Assembly: GCF_000758625.1 (NCBI RefSeq)
Contig: NZ_CP009283.1
Span: forward strand, 1,747,501-1,811,500
DNA from: Paenibacillus sp. FSL R7-0273
Lineage (GTDB): Bacteria; Bacillota; Bacilli; Paenibacillales; Paenibacillaceae
DNA length: 64,000 nucleotides
Direction: 5' to 3'
The notes under the pieces were generated by a model. That model searched no databases. It saw only the letters and a list, made by a program, of their open reading frames with translations, and was not told the DNA's origin. Positions 36,462 through 44,342 of this stretch are shown here, one piece after another (the stretch's first letter is position 1; each line of letters begins with the position of its first letter). Both the position numbers and the translations under genes were made by a program.

Positions 36462-36598
36462 CTTTTCATCCTCCCGGAATGGTCTGGATACATAATAGCA
36501 TAAGCGAAAGGGCCGGGCAGCATTATTTCAGTCACGGAGACAGAGGGTAATGAACAGTAACGCGGTAATAACTATAGGAAGAACAAGGAGGCTGAAGC

Positions 36599-36817
36599 AT
36601 GCTTATTCTCCGGATATTGGCAGGATTGGCCCTGTTTATGTTAGGACTGTTATACCTTGTGCAGAGTACGGTGACCGTGAATATCGCCAAACCCGGTACA
36701 GCGGAGACCAAAAAGTATACGAAGGGCTTTCCGCTCATTATGTCCCGGATTGCCGGTATTGTCATGATGCTGATTGGTGCAGTGATCTGGATCTTCGGCT
36801 TTCCGCACTTTTGGTGA
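36599..36817 (+). CDS. small two-helix membrane protein
   Basis: A 72-residue protein of unknown function with two hydrophobic segments (about 4-22, and 47-66 including GIVMMLIGAVIWIFGF), joined by a polar loop (AKPGTAETKKYTKG). A perfect AAGGAGG lies eight bases before the ATG, which is the main support for it being a real gene. It is divergent from the P-loop gene. No family was recognised. Confidence 0.68.
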   Translation: MLILRILAGLALFMLGLLYLVQSTVTVNIAKPGTAETKKYTKGFPLIMSRIAGIVMMLIGAVIWIFGFPHFW

Positions 36818-36857
36818 ATGATAGTTTTATGCAAAAGAAAGATAAGATCGGACATTC

Positions 36858-36912
36858 ATCCGGCTGCCCTCGGCTGTTACGATTAAGTTGAGAGCAGTAA
36901 CATCAGCCGGAT
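36858..36912 (+). other. leader hairpin before the GH95 gene
   Basis: ATCCGGCTG at 36858 pairs perfectly with CAGCCGGAT at 36904, with an inner partial pairing (CTGTTAC with GTAACA). The structure ends four bases before the TGGAGGT ribosome site. It could modulate translation, or be a protein-binding inverted repeat. Confidence 0.4.
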
Positions 36913-36931
36913 AAATGGAGGTCTGTAACAA

Positions 36932-39316
36932 GTGAACATTCAATTTAATACCCCTGCTGTATATTGGACAGAGGCACTGCCTGCAGGTAACGGCAGCCTT
37001 GGCGCTATGGTATTCGGCGGGATTGAACAGGAACGGATTGCTTTGAATGAAGATACGCTCTGGTCAGGTTATCCCCGCGAGTGGAACAACCCCGGGGCTA
37101 AGGAGGTATTGCCGCAGGTACGGGCACTGATCGCAGAAGGGCGTCACGGGGAAGCAGACCAGCTGTGCCGGAAAATGCTCGGGCCCTACACCCAGTCGTA
37201 CCTGCCGCTCGGCAATCTGAATATCATGATGGAGCACGGCAGGCCGGTTCACCGGGGAAGCTACAGCCGGAAGCTGGATCTGGCGTCAGGAGTGATAACC
37301 ATACAATACGAGATCGGCGGTGTTCAATATACGCGTGAGGTGTTTGCGTCCCACCCGGATCAGGTCATTGCTGTCAGGCTGACCGCCAGCCGGGAAGGCG
37401 CGCTGAGCTTACGTGCAGGGCTTGACAGCCAGCTCCGCTACAGCGCCCTGCCGGAGGGGGACCAGTACACCATAGCCGGCCGCGCACCGGAGCAGGTGGA
37501 CCCGAATTATTATAAGACTGCTGAACCCGTACAATACGGCGATCCTGAAACAGCTAAAAGCTTGCGGTTCCACGGAAGGCTGGCGGCCGTGCTTGACGGC
37601 GGAAGCCTGCGGGCGGGAGCAGAGGGGCTGCACATCAGCGGGGCAACCTCGGTTACCCTGTACTTCAGTGCAGCGACGAGCTTCGATCCGCTGCTGCGGG
37701 CCAGCAGCCCGGACCGGAACCCCGGGGAAGTGACAGCCCGAATCATCGGTGCTGTCAGCGGGAAGTCCTACGCTGCCTTGCGGGAGGAGCATCTGCAGGA
37801 TCACCGCTCGCTGTTTGACAGGGTGAAGCTGCAGCTGGGAGCTAGCACAGCTCCGGCAGAGCTGCCCACGGACCGGCGGATTGCTGAGTACGGAAGCAGT
37901 GATCCGGGCCTCGTGGAGCTGCTGTTCCATTACGGCAGATACCTGCTTATTGCCAGCTCCCGCCCGGGTACACAGCCGGCCAATCTGCAGGGTATCTGGA
38001 ATCAGGAGACCCGGGCTCCATGGAGCTCCAATTACACGCTGAACATTAACGCAGAGATGAATTACTGGCCGGCGGAGGTGTGTAATCTGGCGGAGCTGCA
38101 TGAGCCCTTTCTCGATTACATCGGCGCTTTGGCTGTTAACGGACGAAAGACAGCAGAGATTAACTATGGCGCCAGAGGCTGGGTAGCCCATCACAATTCT
38201 GATCTGTGGGCCCAGAGCGGACCGGCAGGCGCTTACGGGGACGGAGATCCGGTATGGGCGTTCTGGCCGATGGGTGCTGTGTGGCTGACCCAGCATCTAT
38301 GGGAGCATTATCTGTTCAGCGGTGACGAGGATTATCTGCGCAATAAGGCCTATCCGGTCATGAAGGATGCCGCGCTGTTTTGCCTGGACTGGCTGATTGA
38401 AAATGAAGACGGGGCATTCATTACTTCCCCGTCCACCTCACCGGAGCATAAGTTCCATGCCGGAGGGGGACTGCATGCTGTAACTGCGGCAGCCGCAATG
38501 GATCTGTCGCTGATCGCTGAATTGTTTGACAGCTGCATAGAGTCGGCCGGGCTGCTGCAGACAGATGAAGAATTTGCAGCCGAGCTACGGCGTACGAAGG
38601 AGCGGCTGCAGCCTCTGCGCATCGGGCAGCAGGGACGGCTGCAGGAGTGGGCTGCGGATTATCAGGAGCAGGATGTCCATCATCGCCACGTTTCCCATCT
38701 GGTCGGCGTATATCCGGGCCGTCTGATCTCAGAGGAGTCTGCGCCGGAGCTGTTCCGTGCTGCCAGAACCGCGCTTGAGATCCGGGGGGACGGCGGAACA
38801 GGCTGGAGCCTGGGCTGGAAGATCAGCCTGTGGGCCCGTTTCAAGGACGGCAACCGGGCCGAGCGCCTGATTACAAACCTGCTGAACCTTGTCAGGGAGA
38901 ATGAGACGGATCATAACCGGGCGGCTGAGGGCGGCGTATATGCGAACCTGTTCGATGCCCATCCGCCGTTCCAGATTGACGGCAATTTTGCGGCCACCTC
39001 GGGCATTGCCGAGATGCTGCTGCAGTCACACCAGGGCTTTCTGGAGCTGCTGCCGGCGCTGCCGGACTCCTGGCCTGAAGGGTTTGTTAAGGGCTTGAGG
39101 GCCAGAGGCGGCTATGAAGTGGACATAGACTGGATTAACGGAGGCTTGTCAGGTGCGGCGGTTACAGCATCCCGTACCCAAACCTGCAGCATAGCTGCCC
39201 GCTGTAATATTGAAGTTACTGAAGCCGGAAATGCAAGGGTTAAGACTGCTGCCAGAGACGGGATCACAGAATTTACAGCTGAAGCTGGTAAGCGGTATAT
39301 TATTTCGGTTATATAA
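36932..39316 (+). CDS. GH95 alpha-L-fucosidase-like enzyme
   Basis: A 794-residue family 95 enzyme: N-terminal beta domain beginning [20 protein letters not shown], helical linker, (alpha/alpha)6 barrel and C-terminal beta domain. Conserved sites visible include [15 protein letters not shown] (catalytic Asn pair), Glu572 in LQEW and Asp683 in QIDGNFA. The family cleaves alpha-1,2-fucose, and some members act on alpha-L-galactose of xyloglucan or pectin. The start is GTG behind TGGAGGT. No signal peptide is seen. It converges on an AraC regulator gene whose stop codon lies inside the shared terminator. The likely targets are fucosylated xyloglucan or rhamnogalacturonan pieces. Confidence 0.9.
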   Translation: MNIQFNTPAVYWTEALPAGNGSLGAMVFGGIEQERIALNEDTLWSGYPREWNNPGAKEVLPQVRALIAEGRHGEADQLCRKMLGPYTQSYLPLGNLNIMMEHGRPVHRGSYSRKLDLASGVITIQYEIGGVQYTREVFASHPDQVIAVRLTASREGALSLRAGLDSQLRYSALPEGDQYTIAGRAPEQVDPNYYKTAEPVQYGDPETAKSLRFHGRLAAVLDGGSLRAGAEGLHISGATSVTLYFSAATSFDPLLRASSPDRNPGEVTARIIGAVSGKSYAALREEHLQDHRSLFDRVKLQLGASTAPAELPTDRRIAEYGSSDPGLVELLFHYGRYLLIASSRPGTQPANLQGIWNQETRAPWSSNYTLNINAEMNYWPAEVCNLAELHEPFLDYIGALAVNGRKTAEINYGARGWVAHHNSDLWAQSGPAGAYGDGDPVWAFWPMGAVWLTQHLWEHYLFSGDEDYLRNKAYPVMKDAALFCLDWLIENEDGAFITSPSTSPEHKFHAGGGLHAVTAAAAMDLSLIAELFDSCIESAGLLQTDEEFAAELRRTKERLQPLRIGQQGRLQEWAADYQEQDVHHRHVSHLVGVYPGRLISEESAPELFRAARTALEIRGDGGTGWSLGWKISLWARFKDGNRAERLITNLLNLVRENETDHNRAAEGGVYANLFDAHPPFQIDGNFAATSGIAEMLLQSHQGFLELLPALPDSWPEGFVKGLRARGGYEVDIDWINGGLSGAAVTASRTQTCSIAARCNIEVTEAGNARVKTAARDGITEFTAEAGKRYIISVI

Positions 39317-39332
39317 TAGTCAGTAAAACATC

Positions 39333-39360
39333 AAAAAAACCTCATTGCTGAGGTTTTTTT
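39333..39360. terminator. bidirectional terminator overlapping a stop codon
   Basis: AAAAAAACCTCA-TTGC-TGAGGTTTTTTT: a compact hairpin with A-run and T-run on its two sides. Its stem includes the stop codon of the minus-strand AraC gene, whose last residues (KKPQQ) are encoded by the A/T-rich arm. Confidence 0.9.
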
Positions 39361-40202
39361 GCGTGTACAAATCGCTGCTCCGGATTGAAGGTCAGCCGGT
39401 AGGCCGTGGGCGAGAAGCCGGTGGCCGCCTTGAAGGTTCTTGACAGGTAAGAGATGTCGGGAATTCCTACCCGTTCGCCTATTTCCGCCAAGAGAAGGTT
39501 GGTGGTCACCAGCAGCAGCTTGGCTTCCTCGAGCCTTTTTTTATTGATGTATTGGATCGGTGAAGTTCCAAACTGCCTTTTGAATACACGGATAAAATAA
39601 TTGGGCTGCAGGTGTGCCTGCTCCGCGAGCTCTTCAATCGTCAGATTCCGGTGATAATAGCGCTGGATATGCGAGATCACCTGCTGGAGCGGCTCGGATA
39701 CGGCAGCCGGCCGGAGACCGCTCCGGGTCACGGCTACCTGCTCCAGGTAATAGGAGATGAGCCTCAGCATGGCGGCTTTGACCAGCAGCGGGCCGGTAAC
39801 GGAATCGTCTTTATGGTATTTCAGTAATTCGCGGAAAAGCTCAGCCGCGCCGCTGTCCTGCCCCGTGCCGATCATCACCGGTGTCTGCAGCAGGTCAAAC
39901 AAATTGCGTTCCCCGATCCGTGCGGTAAAATGGCACCAGTATTTGGTATACCGCGGTCCGGAAGTATACGAAAAGGACTGCTTGACGCCCTGAGGCATCA
40001 GGAACCACTCTCCGGGCTGCGGGGTGTATTCCGTATCACCTATTTTCAGCCAGCCCTCCCCTTCGCAGATCAGATAAAACTTATTGTAGTCAGGCGTGTA
40101 GTCCAGCTCCCGCCAGTCACTCCATACCTGGTTGTAGCCTGCAGCGGTTACGCGTACTTCCAGATTCTCCATGTACATCCGGGTTAATTGCTGGTTGTTC
40201 AC
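39342..40202 (-). CDS. AraC family transcriptional regulator (next to GH95)
   Basis: A 286-residue AraC regulator: cupin domain (FYLICEGEGWLKIGDTEYTP, GEWFLMPQGVKQSF) and two helix-turn-helix motifs (LTIEELAEQAHLQPNYFIRV and LLLAEIGERVGIPDISYLSR). The start is a GTG with GGAGCG upstream. It converges on the GH95 fucosidase gene, unlike the other AraC genes here, which are divergent from or upstream of their targets. Control of the fucosidase is therefore plausible but less certain. The stop codon is within the shared terminator. Confidence 0.88.
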   Translation of the reverse strand: MNNQQLTRMYMENLEVRVTAAGYNQVWSDWRELDYTPDYNKFYLICEGEGWLKIGDTEYTPQPGEWFLMPQGVKQSFSYTSGPRYTKYWCHFTARIGERNLFDLLQTPVMIGTGQDSGAAELFRELLKYHKDDSVTGPLLVKAAMLRLISYYLEQVAVTRSGLRPAAVSEPLQQVISHIQRYYHRNLTIEELAEQAHLQPNYFIRVFKRQFGTSPIQYINKKRLEEAKLLLVTTNLLLAEIGERVGIPDISYLSRTFKAATGFSPTAYRLTFNPEQRFVHAKKPQQ

Positions 40203-40320
40203 TATTTACGCTCCGTTTCCTGTGCAGTGGATTCACTAAGCATCGGTAATGATTTTAGCATGCATTAGTTAAATTCGGCTATTTTTTTGAGGAAAGGGCT
40301 TACAGCCCTTAAACTTCCAT

Positions 40321-40373
40321 AAATCCAATATTTACAAAAATGGCTGCACGTCGTACAGTTCAAATATGGATTT
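40321..40373 (+). promoter_or_regulatory. promoter and inverted repeat before the orphan kinase gene
   Basis: TTTACA at 40331, a 17-base spacer, and TACAGT at 40354 make a plausible sigma-A promoter. The arms AAATCCAATATTT (40321) and AAATATGGATTT (40362) form an inverted repeat around it, with one extra base. A regulator or RNA structure could act here. Confidence 0.4.
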
Positions 40374-40397
40374 CTTATAACATGAAGGTGGATAAAA

Positions 40398-41597
40398 ATG
40401 GCTTACAGTGAAAATGAATTGCGTGCATCGTTAATTTCTGCCGTTCCCATCATTCTGGACAGGCATTACCAGTCACTAGCCGGCAAAAATACGGAATTTG
40501 CCTTGTTTATTACTATGCATAAGGAGATGCTGGATTCAAGCTTCAGGGATATTCTGGTGCTTATGATTGAGGCCTTTTTTATGGAAGCCGAGGATTACGT
40601 GCGGTATCTGGATGTACAGCAGCGCGAAGGCGCCCAGCAAGGGGTGTTCATGGCAGAGCTGCTGGGCAAGCATTATGATCTGATGCTGGAAATGAGCAAG
40701 GATCTGAACCTTACGGCCCAGAATGTGATGTTCCGGATTATAGAGGATCAGGTGGATGATTCTGCGGGCCGCCTGCTGTTCAATGAACGTCTGGTCGAAT
40801 GCAACTGGGCCCGCTTTACCGGTTTCGCCCAAGGCTATCTGTCCAACAAGAATCAGGAAATTGACAGTCTGCATGAACAAAAAATCGCGGTAATGGGACA
40901 GATGGCAGCAGGCATGGCCCATGAAATCCGTAATCCGCTGGCTTCAATTAAGGGCTTTGCCCAGCTTGTCAACAACCGCTTGAATGAGCCTGTAATCAAG
41001 GCGGCAGAGCTGCGCACCTATCTTGATATTACCATCAAGGAAATCGACAATCTGAACAAGCTGGTTACCGATTTTCTGGTGCTGTCCCGTAAAGGGGATA
41101 TCGTCACGAATGACGGTGAAATTTTTAACGTGATCGAGGTTGTCCATCGAGTGATCAATATCGTGAATCAGCTGATACTCAGCGATAATATCGTTCTGAA
41201 TGTGAACTATTCTACAGAGCAGCTGCTGACCCTGGGCAGCGCCTCACAGCTGGAGCAGGTTTTTCTGAATATTTTAAAGAACAGTATTGACTCCTTCACG
41301 ATCTACAGCGGCAGAATCGACGTTACAATTACAGTGCAGGCGGAGACAAGCCAGATTGTGCTGATTTTTGCCGATAACGGCGTGGGGATTCCGGAGGATA
41401 AGCTGAACCGGATCTTTGATCCCTTTTTTACCACCAAGCAAAAAGGAACCGGTATCGGATTATCCATCTGCAAGCAATTGATTGAAACGTACGGCGGACA
41501 GATCCAGGTGGATTCCAAGGTTCATGTAGGGACGAGTGTAAAGGTCAGCCTGCCCCTGGTTAATGACCCGGTGTATATGGATGAGGCTGTCTTATAG
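40398..41597 (+). CDS. orphan soluble sensor histidine kinase (sporulation-kinase-like)
   Basis: A 399-residue kinase without membrane helices. Residues 1-160 form a helical sensor region I do not recognise. The HisKA domain contains MGQMAAGMAHEIRNPLASIK, with the phospho-acceptor His. The ATPase domain has QVFLNILKNSIDSF (N box), FADNGVGIPED (G1), DPFFTTKQKGTGIGL (F and G2). The compact HisKA core resembles Kin-type kinases that feed the Spo0 phosphorelay. No response regulator is adjacent, which also fits such a role; this is inference. AAGGTGG precedes the ATG. Confidence 0.85.
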   Translation: MAYSENELRASLISAVPIILDRHYQSLAGKNTEFALFITMHKEMLDSSFRDILVLMIEAFFMEAEDYVRYLDVQQREGAQQGVFMAELLGKHYDLMLEMSKDLNLTAQNVMFRIIEDQVDDSAGRLLFNERLVECNWARFTGFAQGYLSNKNQEIDSLHEQKIAVMGQMAAGMAHEIRNPLASIKGFAQLVNNRLNEPVIKAAELRTYLDITIKEIDNLNKLVTDFLVLSRKGDIVTNDGEIFNVIEVVHRVINIVNQLILSDNIVLNVNYSTEQLLTLGSASQLEQVFLNILKNSIDSFTIYSGRIDVTITVQAETSQIVLIFADNGVGIPEDKLNRIFDPFFTTKQKGTGIGLSICKQLIETYGGQIQVDSKVHVGTSVKVSLPLVNDPVYMDEAVL

Positions 41598-41632
41598 ACG
41601 GCAGCGCATATGCGATATAGGTGATATTTAGG

Positions 41633-41658
41633 AAGACCTGCCAGACGGCGGGTCTTTT
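41633..41658 (+). terminator. terminator of the orphan kinase gene
   Basis: AAGACCTGCC-AGAC-GGCGGGTCTT followed by TTTTG: a ten-base stem with one G-T pair, 35 bases after the stop codon. Confidence 0.8.
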
Positions 41659-41740
41659 TGCTTTGTTACAGTTTTACTGCGATCTTTAGAGCCGGGCAGA
41701 GACAGACAGTTGAGAGATTTCGCTATTTAAAAGTGTATAG

Positions 41741-41756
41741 TTAATATAAATATTAA
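41741..41756. promoter_or_regulatory. upstream palindromic operator candidate of the GH51 operon
   Basis: TTAATAT-AA-ATATTAA is a perfect inverted repeat about 80 bases upstream of the -35 box. A near-identical copy lies downstream of the promoter, with centres 138 bases apart, close to 13 helical turns. A weak cre-like sequence with right half CGTTGACA lies at 41759-41772. Confidence 0.55.
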
Positions 41757-41827
41757 TTAAATGGCGTTGACAGGAATCATAATAATTGATTTTTCGCAAA
41801 AAAATCGATCGTTTCAATAATATTGGA

Positions 41828-41857
41828 TTGACTCCGCCTGGATCATCTGCCTATAAT
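41828..41857 (+). promoter_or_regulatory. sigma-A promoter of the arabinan operon
   Basis: TTGACT at 41828, an 18-base spacer, and TATAAT at 41852. Transcription should begin near 41864, leaving a ~65-base leader before the GH51 start codon. It is one of the two best promoter matches in the window. Confidence 0.75.
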
Positions 41858-41878
41858 ACTTTTGTAATTATAAATATA

Positions 41879-41894
41879 TTAATATAAATGTTAA
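41879..41894. promoter_or_regulatory. downstream palindromic operator candidate of the GH51 operon
   Basis: TTAATAT-AA-ATGTTAA matches the upstream palindrome with one change, and the similarity continues into the following TAAAT. It lies about 15-30 bases after the expected transcription start, a typical repressor position. Confidence 0.55.
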
Positions 41895-41929
41895 CTAAAT
41901 AAAAGTTTTATTAGAGAGGAACAGGATCA

Positions 41930-44314
41930 ATGAATAACCAGACCAAGCTGAAGGTGTACACGCAAAAGACTGGAGCAGCGCTGGGCGATATGTTCGGTAT
42001 TTTCTTTGAGGACCTTAATCATGCCGCAGACGGGGGATTGTATGCAGAGCTGGTTCAGAACCGCTCGTTTGAATTTGACCCGATCGACCATCCCAGCTAT
42101 CATGCGTTGACTGCCTGGGACAAGGTGGAGCGCGGCGGCGGGCGTGCGGAGCTGACAGTGGAGAGCGAATCCCCGTTTCACTCCAAAAACCCGCATTATG
42201 CGGTTATCCAGATTATCGAGCCGGGAGACGGTGTCGGCCTGTCCAATGCCGGCTTTAACACCGGTATTCCCGTAAAGAAAGGCGGAAATTATCTGTTCTC
42301 CGTCTATGCACGGCGCACGGACAGCTTCAATGTGCCTGTACGTGTCCTCATTGAGGACCGGAACGGCGAGGTGTGCGCATCAGCTGAGCTTGCTGTGGAT
42401 TCCGCTGACTGGCGGAAATACGAAGCCGTTCTGACCGCTGGCTGCACCGATAATGCCTGCAGGCTGGTCATCCTGACCGGCGGGCAGGGCAGGCTGGAGC
42501 TTGATCTGGTGTCCCTGTTCCCGGAGAAGACCTACCTTGGACGCCGCAACGGGCTGCGCGAGGATATCGCCGTCCTGCTGGCCGATATGAAGCCGAAATT
42601 CATGCGTTTTCCCGGCGGCTGTCTTGTTCATGACGGATCATTGAATCCCGATGACCGGAATTCAATGTACCGCTGGAAGAATACGATCGGCGAGCTTGCT
42701 GAACGTCCGGCGAGACGGAATAACTGGCAGTATAATCAGACCCTGGGCCTCGGCTACTATGAGTATTTCCAGTTCTGCGAAGATATCGGGGCCAAGGCGA
42801 TCCCTGTATTGCCGGGCGGCTATGACCCGCACCATAAGCGCATCGTTCCGCTTGACGAGCTGGGGCCGTGGATTCAGGATGCCCTGGACCTGATTGAATT
42901 TGCCATTGGTGACGCATCCACGGAGTGGGGAGCGATCCGCAGCTCACTCGGTCATCCCGAGCCGTTCGGCCTGGAATATATTGCGATCGGCAACGAGGAG
43001 GTCGGCGAGCCATTCTTTGAGCGGTATCCGTATTTCCATAAGGCCATTAAGCAGCAGTATCCGGATATTAAGGTGATTAACAGCAGCGGCCCGTTCGCTG
43101 CCGGCGGTGAATATGAGCGGGGCTGGGCTTCGGCCAGAGAACACGGCTCAGATCTTGTTGACGAGCATTACTACCAGTCCCCGGAGTGGTTCCTGGCCAA
43201 TATGGACCGGTACGACAGCTTCAAGGCTGATGAGCCTAAGGTGTTCCTGGGTGAATATGCATCCTGGGGCAACACCTATTATAATGCGCTGGTGGAAGCC
43301 GCATTCATGACCCGGCTGGAGCGCAATGCCCATGCTATCGGCCTGGCCTGCTATGCGCCGATGCTGTGCAATGTCGACTATGTTAACTGGAAGCCGGATA
43401 TGATCTGGTTTAACAACCATGAAGCGTTCGGTACACCGAACTACTATGTCCAGAAGCTGTTCATGAACCATCACGGAGACCGGCTGCTGGAGATCGATGC
43501 CGAGAATCTGCCGGCGAAGCCGGAGCCTGTCCGGGAGCCGGTGAAGGGCAGCATCGTCCTGGCTGCCGAGAAATCTGCTGTTATATACAGCAACATTACG
43601 CTGACCAACAATCTGACAGGTGAGCAAAAGGTGATAGAAGCACCAGTGGAGCTCAATGACACAGAAGGTACCGTCAGCAAGGAGGAAGGGCTGCGCTCGT
43701 TCACGCTGGGGGAAACCGGCTGGAGCGATTACACGCTCAGACTGACTGCCCGCAAAACAGGCGGCGTCCGCGCCTTCCTGATCTTCTACGGCATGCAGGA
43801 CGCTAAGAACCGGCTGAACTGGGAGCTTGGCGGCTGGCAGAATCAGGACAGCACGCTGAGTGCGGTAACTGACGGACGGGGCTCCTGCCTGACCCAGAGC
43901 CTGTTCACGGTAGAGAAGGATACCGATTATGAGCTGGAGCTGCACGTCAGCGGCCGCCTGATTACAGCCTCGGTTGACGGTGCTGTGATCAACACGGCGG
44001 AGGACCGCCAGCCGGACATTCAGCCGCTGTATTATACGGCAAGCGTGGAGGATATCACCGGCGATGTGATCGTCAAGGCGGTAAACGTCCTGGAGAGGCC
44101 GCTTCCGGTTACGGTAGAGCTGCAGGAGCTGGCAGCCGCTTCATACCTGGCTGAGGTCCATGAGCTGTCCGGAGTCAGCCTCGATGCCGAGAACAGCTTT
44201 GAGGAGCCGCTGAAGGTCAGCCCGTCCAACACAACGATCAGTTTTGAAGGCAGCAGCTTTGCCTATGAATTCCCGGGACATTCCGTGACTGTATTCAGAA
44301 TTCATTCTAATTAA
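41930..44314 (+). CDS. GH51 alpha-L-arabinofuranosidase with beta-sandwich insert
   Basis: A 794-residue enzyme, longer than the ~500-residue cytoplasmic GH51 form. A sugar-binding beta-sandwich insert (about 80-205) follows the first strand of the domain (GDMFGIFFEDLNHAADGGLY). The barrel has MRFPGGCLVHD, acid/base Glu356 in IGNEEVGEP and nucleophile Glu442 in FLGEYASWG. A C-terminal beta region contains a second lectin-like sandwich (about 560-690). No signal peptide is seen. It removes terminal arabinofuranose from arabinan or arabinoxylan oligomers. AGAGAGGAAC precedes the ATG. It is the first gene of a three-gene operon with two GH43 genes. Confidence 0.92.
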   Translation: MNNQTKLKVYTQKTGAALGDMFGIFFEDLNHAADGGLYAELVQNRSFEFDPIDHPSYHALTAWDKVERGGGRAELTVESESPFHSKNPHYAVIQIIEPGDGVGLSNAGFNTGIPVKKGGNYLFSVYARRTDSFNVPVRVLIEDRNGEVCASAELAVDSADWRKYEAVLTAGCTDNACRLVILTGGQGRLELDLVSLFPEKTYLGRRNGLREDIAVLLADMKPKFMRFPGGCLVHDGSLNPDDRNSMYRWKNTIGELAERPARRNNWQYNQTLGLGYYEYFQFCEDIGAKAIPVLPGGYDPHHKRIVPLDELGPWIQDALDLIEFAIGDASTEWGAIRSSLGHPEPFGLEYIAIGNEEVGEPFFERYPYFHKAIKQQYPDIKVINSSGPFAAGGEYERGWASAREHGSDLVDEHYYQSPEWFLANMDRYDSFKADEPKVFLGEYASWGNTYYNALVEAAFMTRLERNAHAIGLACYAPMLCNVDYVNWKPDMIWFNNHEAFGTPNYYVQKLFMNHHGDRLLEIDAENLPAKPEPVREPVKGSIVLAAEKSAVIYSNITLTNNLTGEQKVIEAPVELNDTEGTVSKEEGLRSFTLGETGWSDYTLRLTARKTGGVRAFLIFYGMQDAKNRLNWELGGWQNQDSTLSAVTDGRGSCLTQSLFTVEKDTDYELELHVSGRLITASVDGAVINTAEDRQPDIQPLYYTASVEDITGDVIVKAVNVLERPLPVTVELQELAAASYLAEVHELSGVSLDAENSFEEPLKVSPSNTTISFEGSSFAYEFPGHSVTVFRIHSN

Positions 44315-44342
44315 TCCACTATTCCCGCAAGGAGGGCTTATC

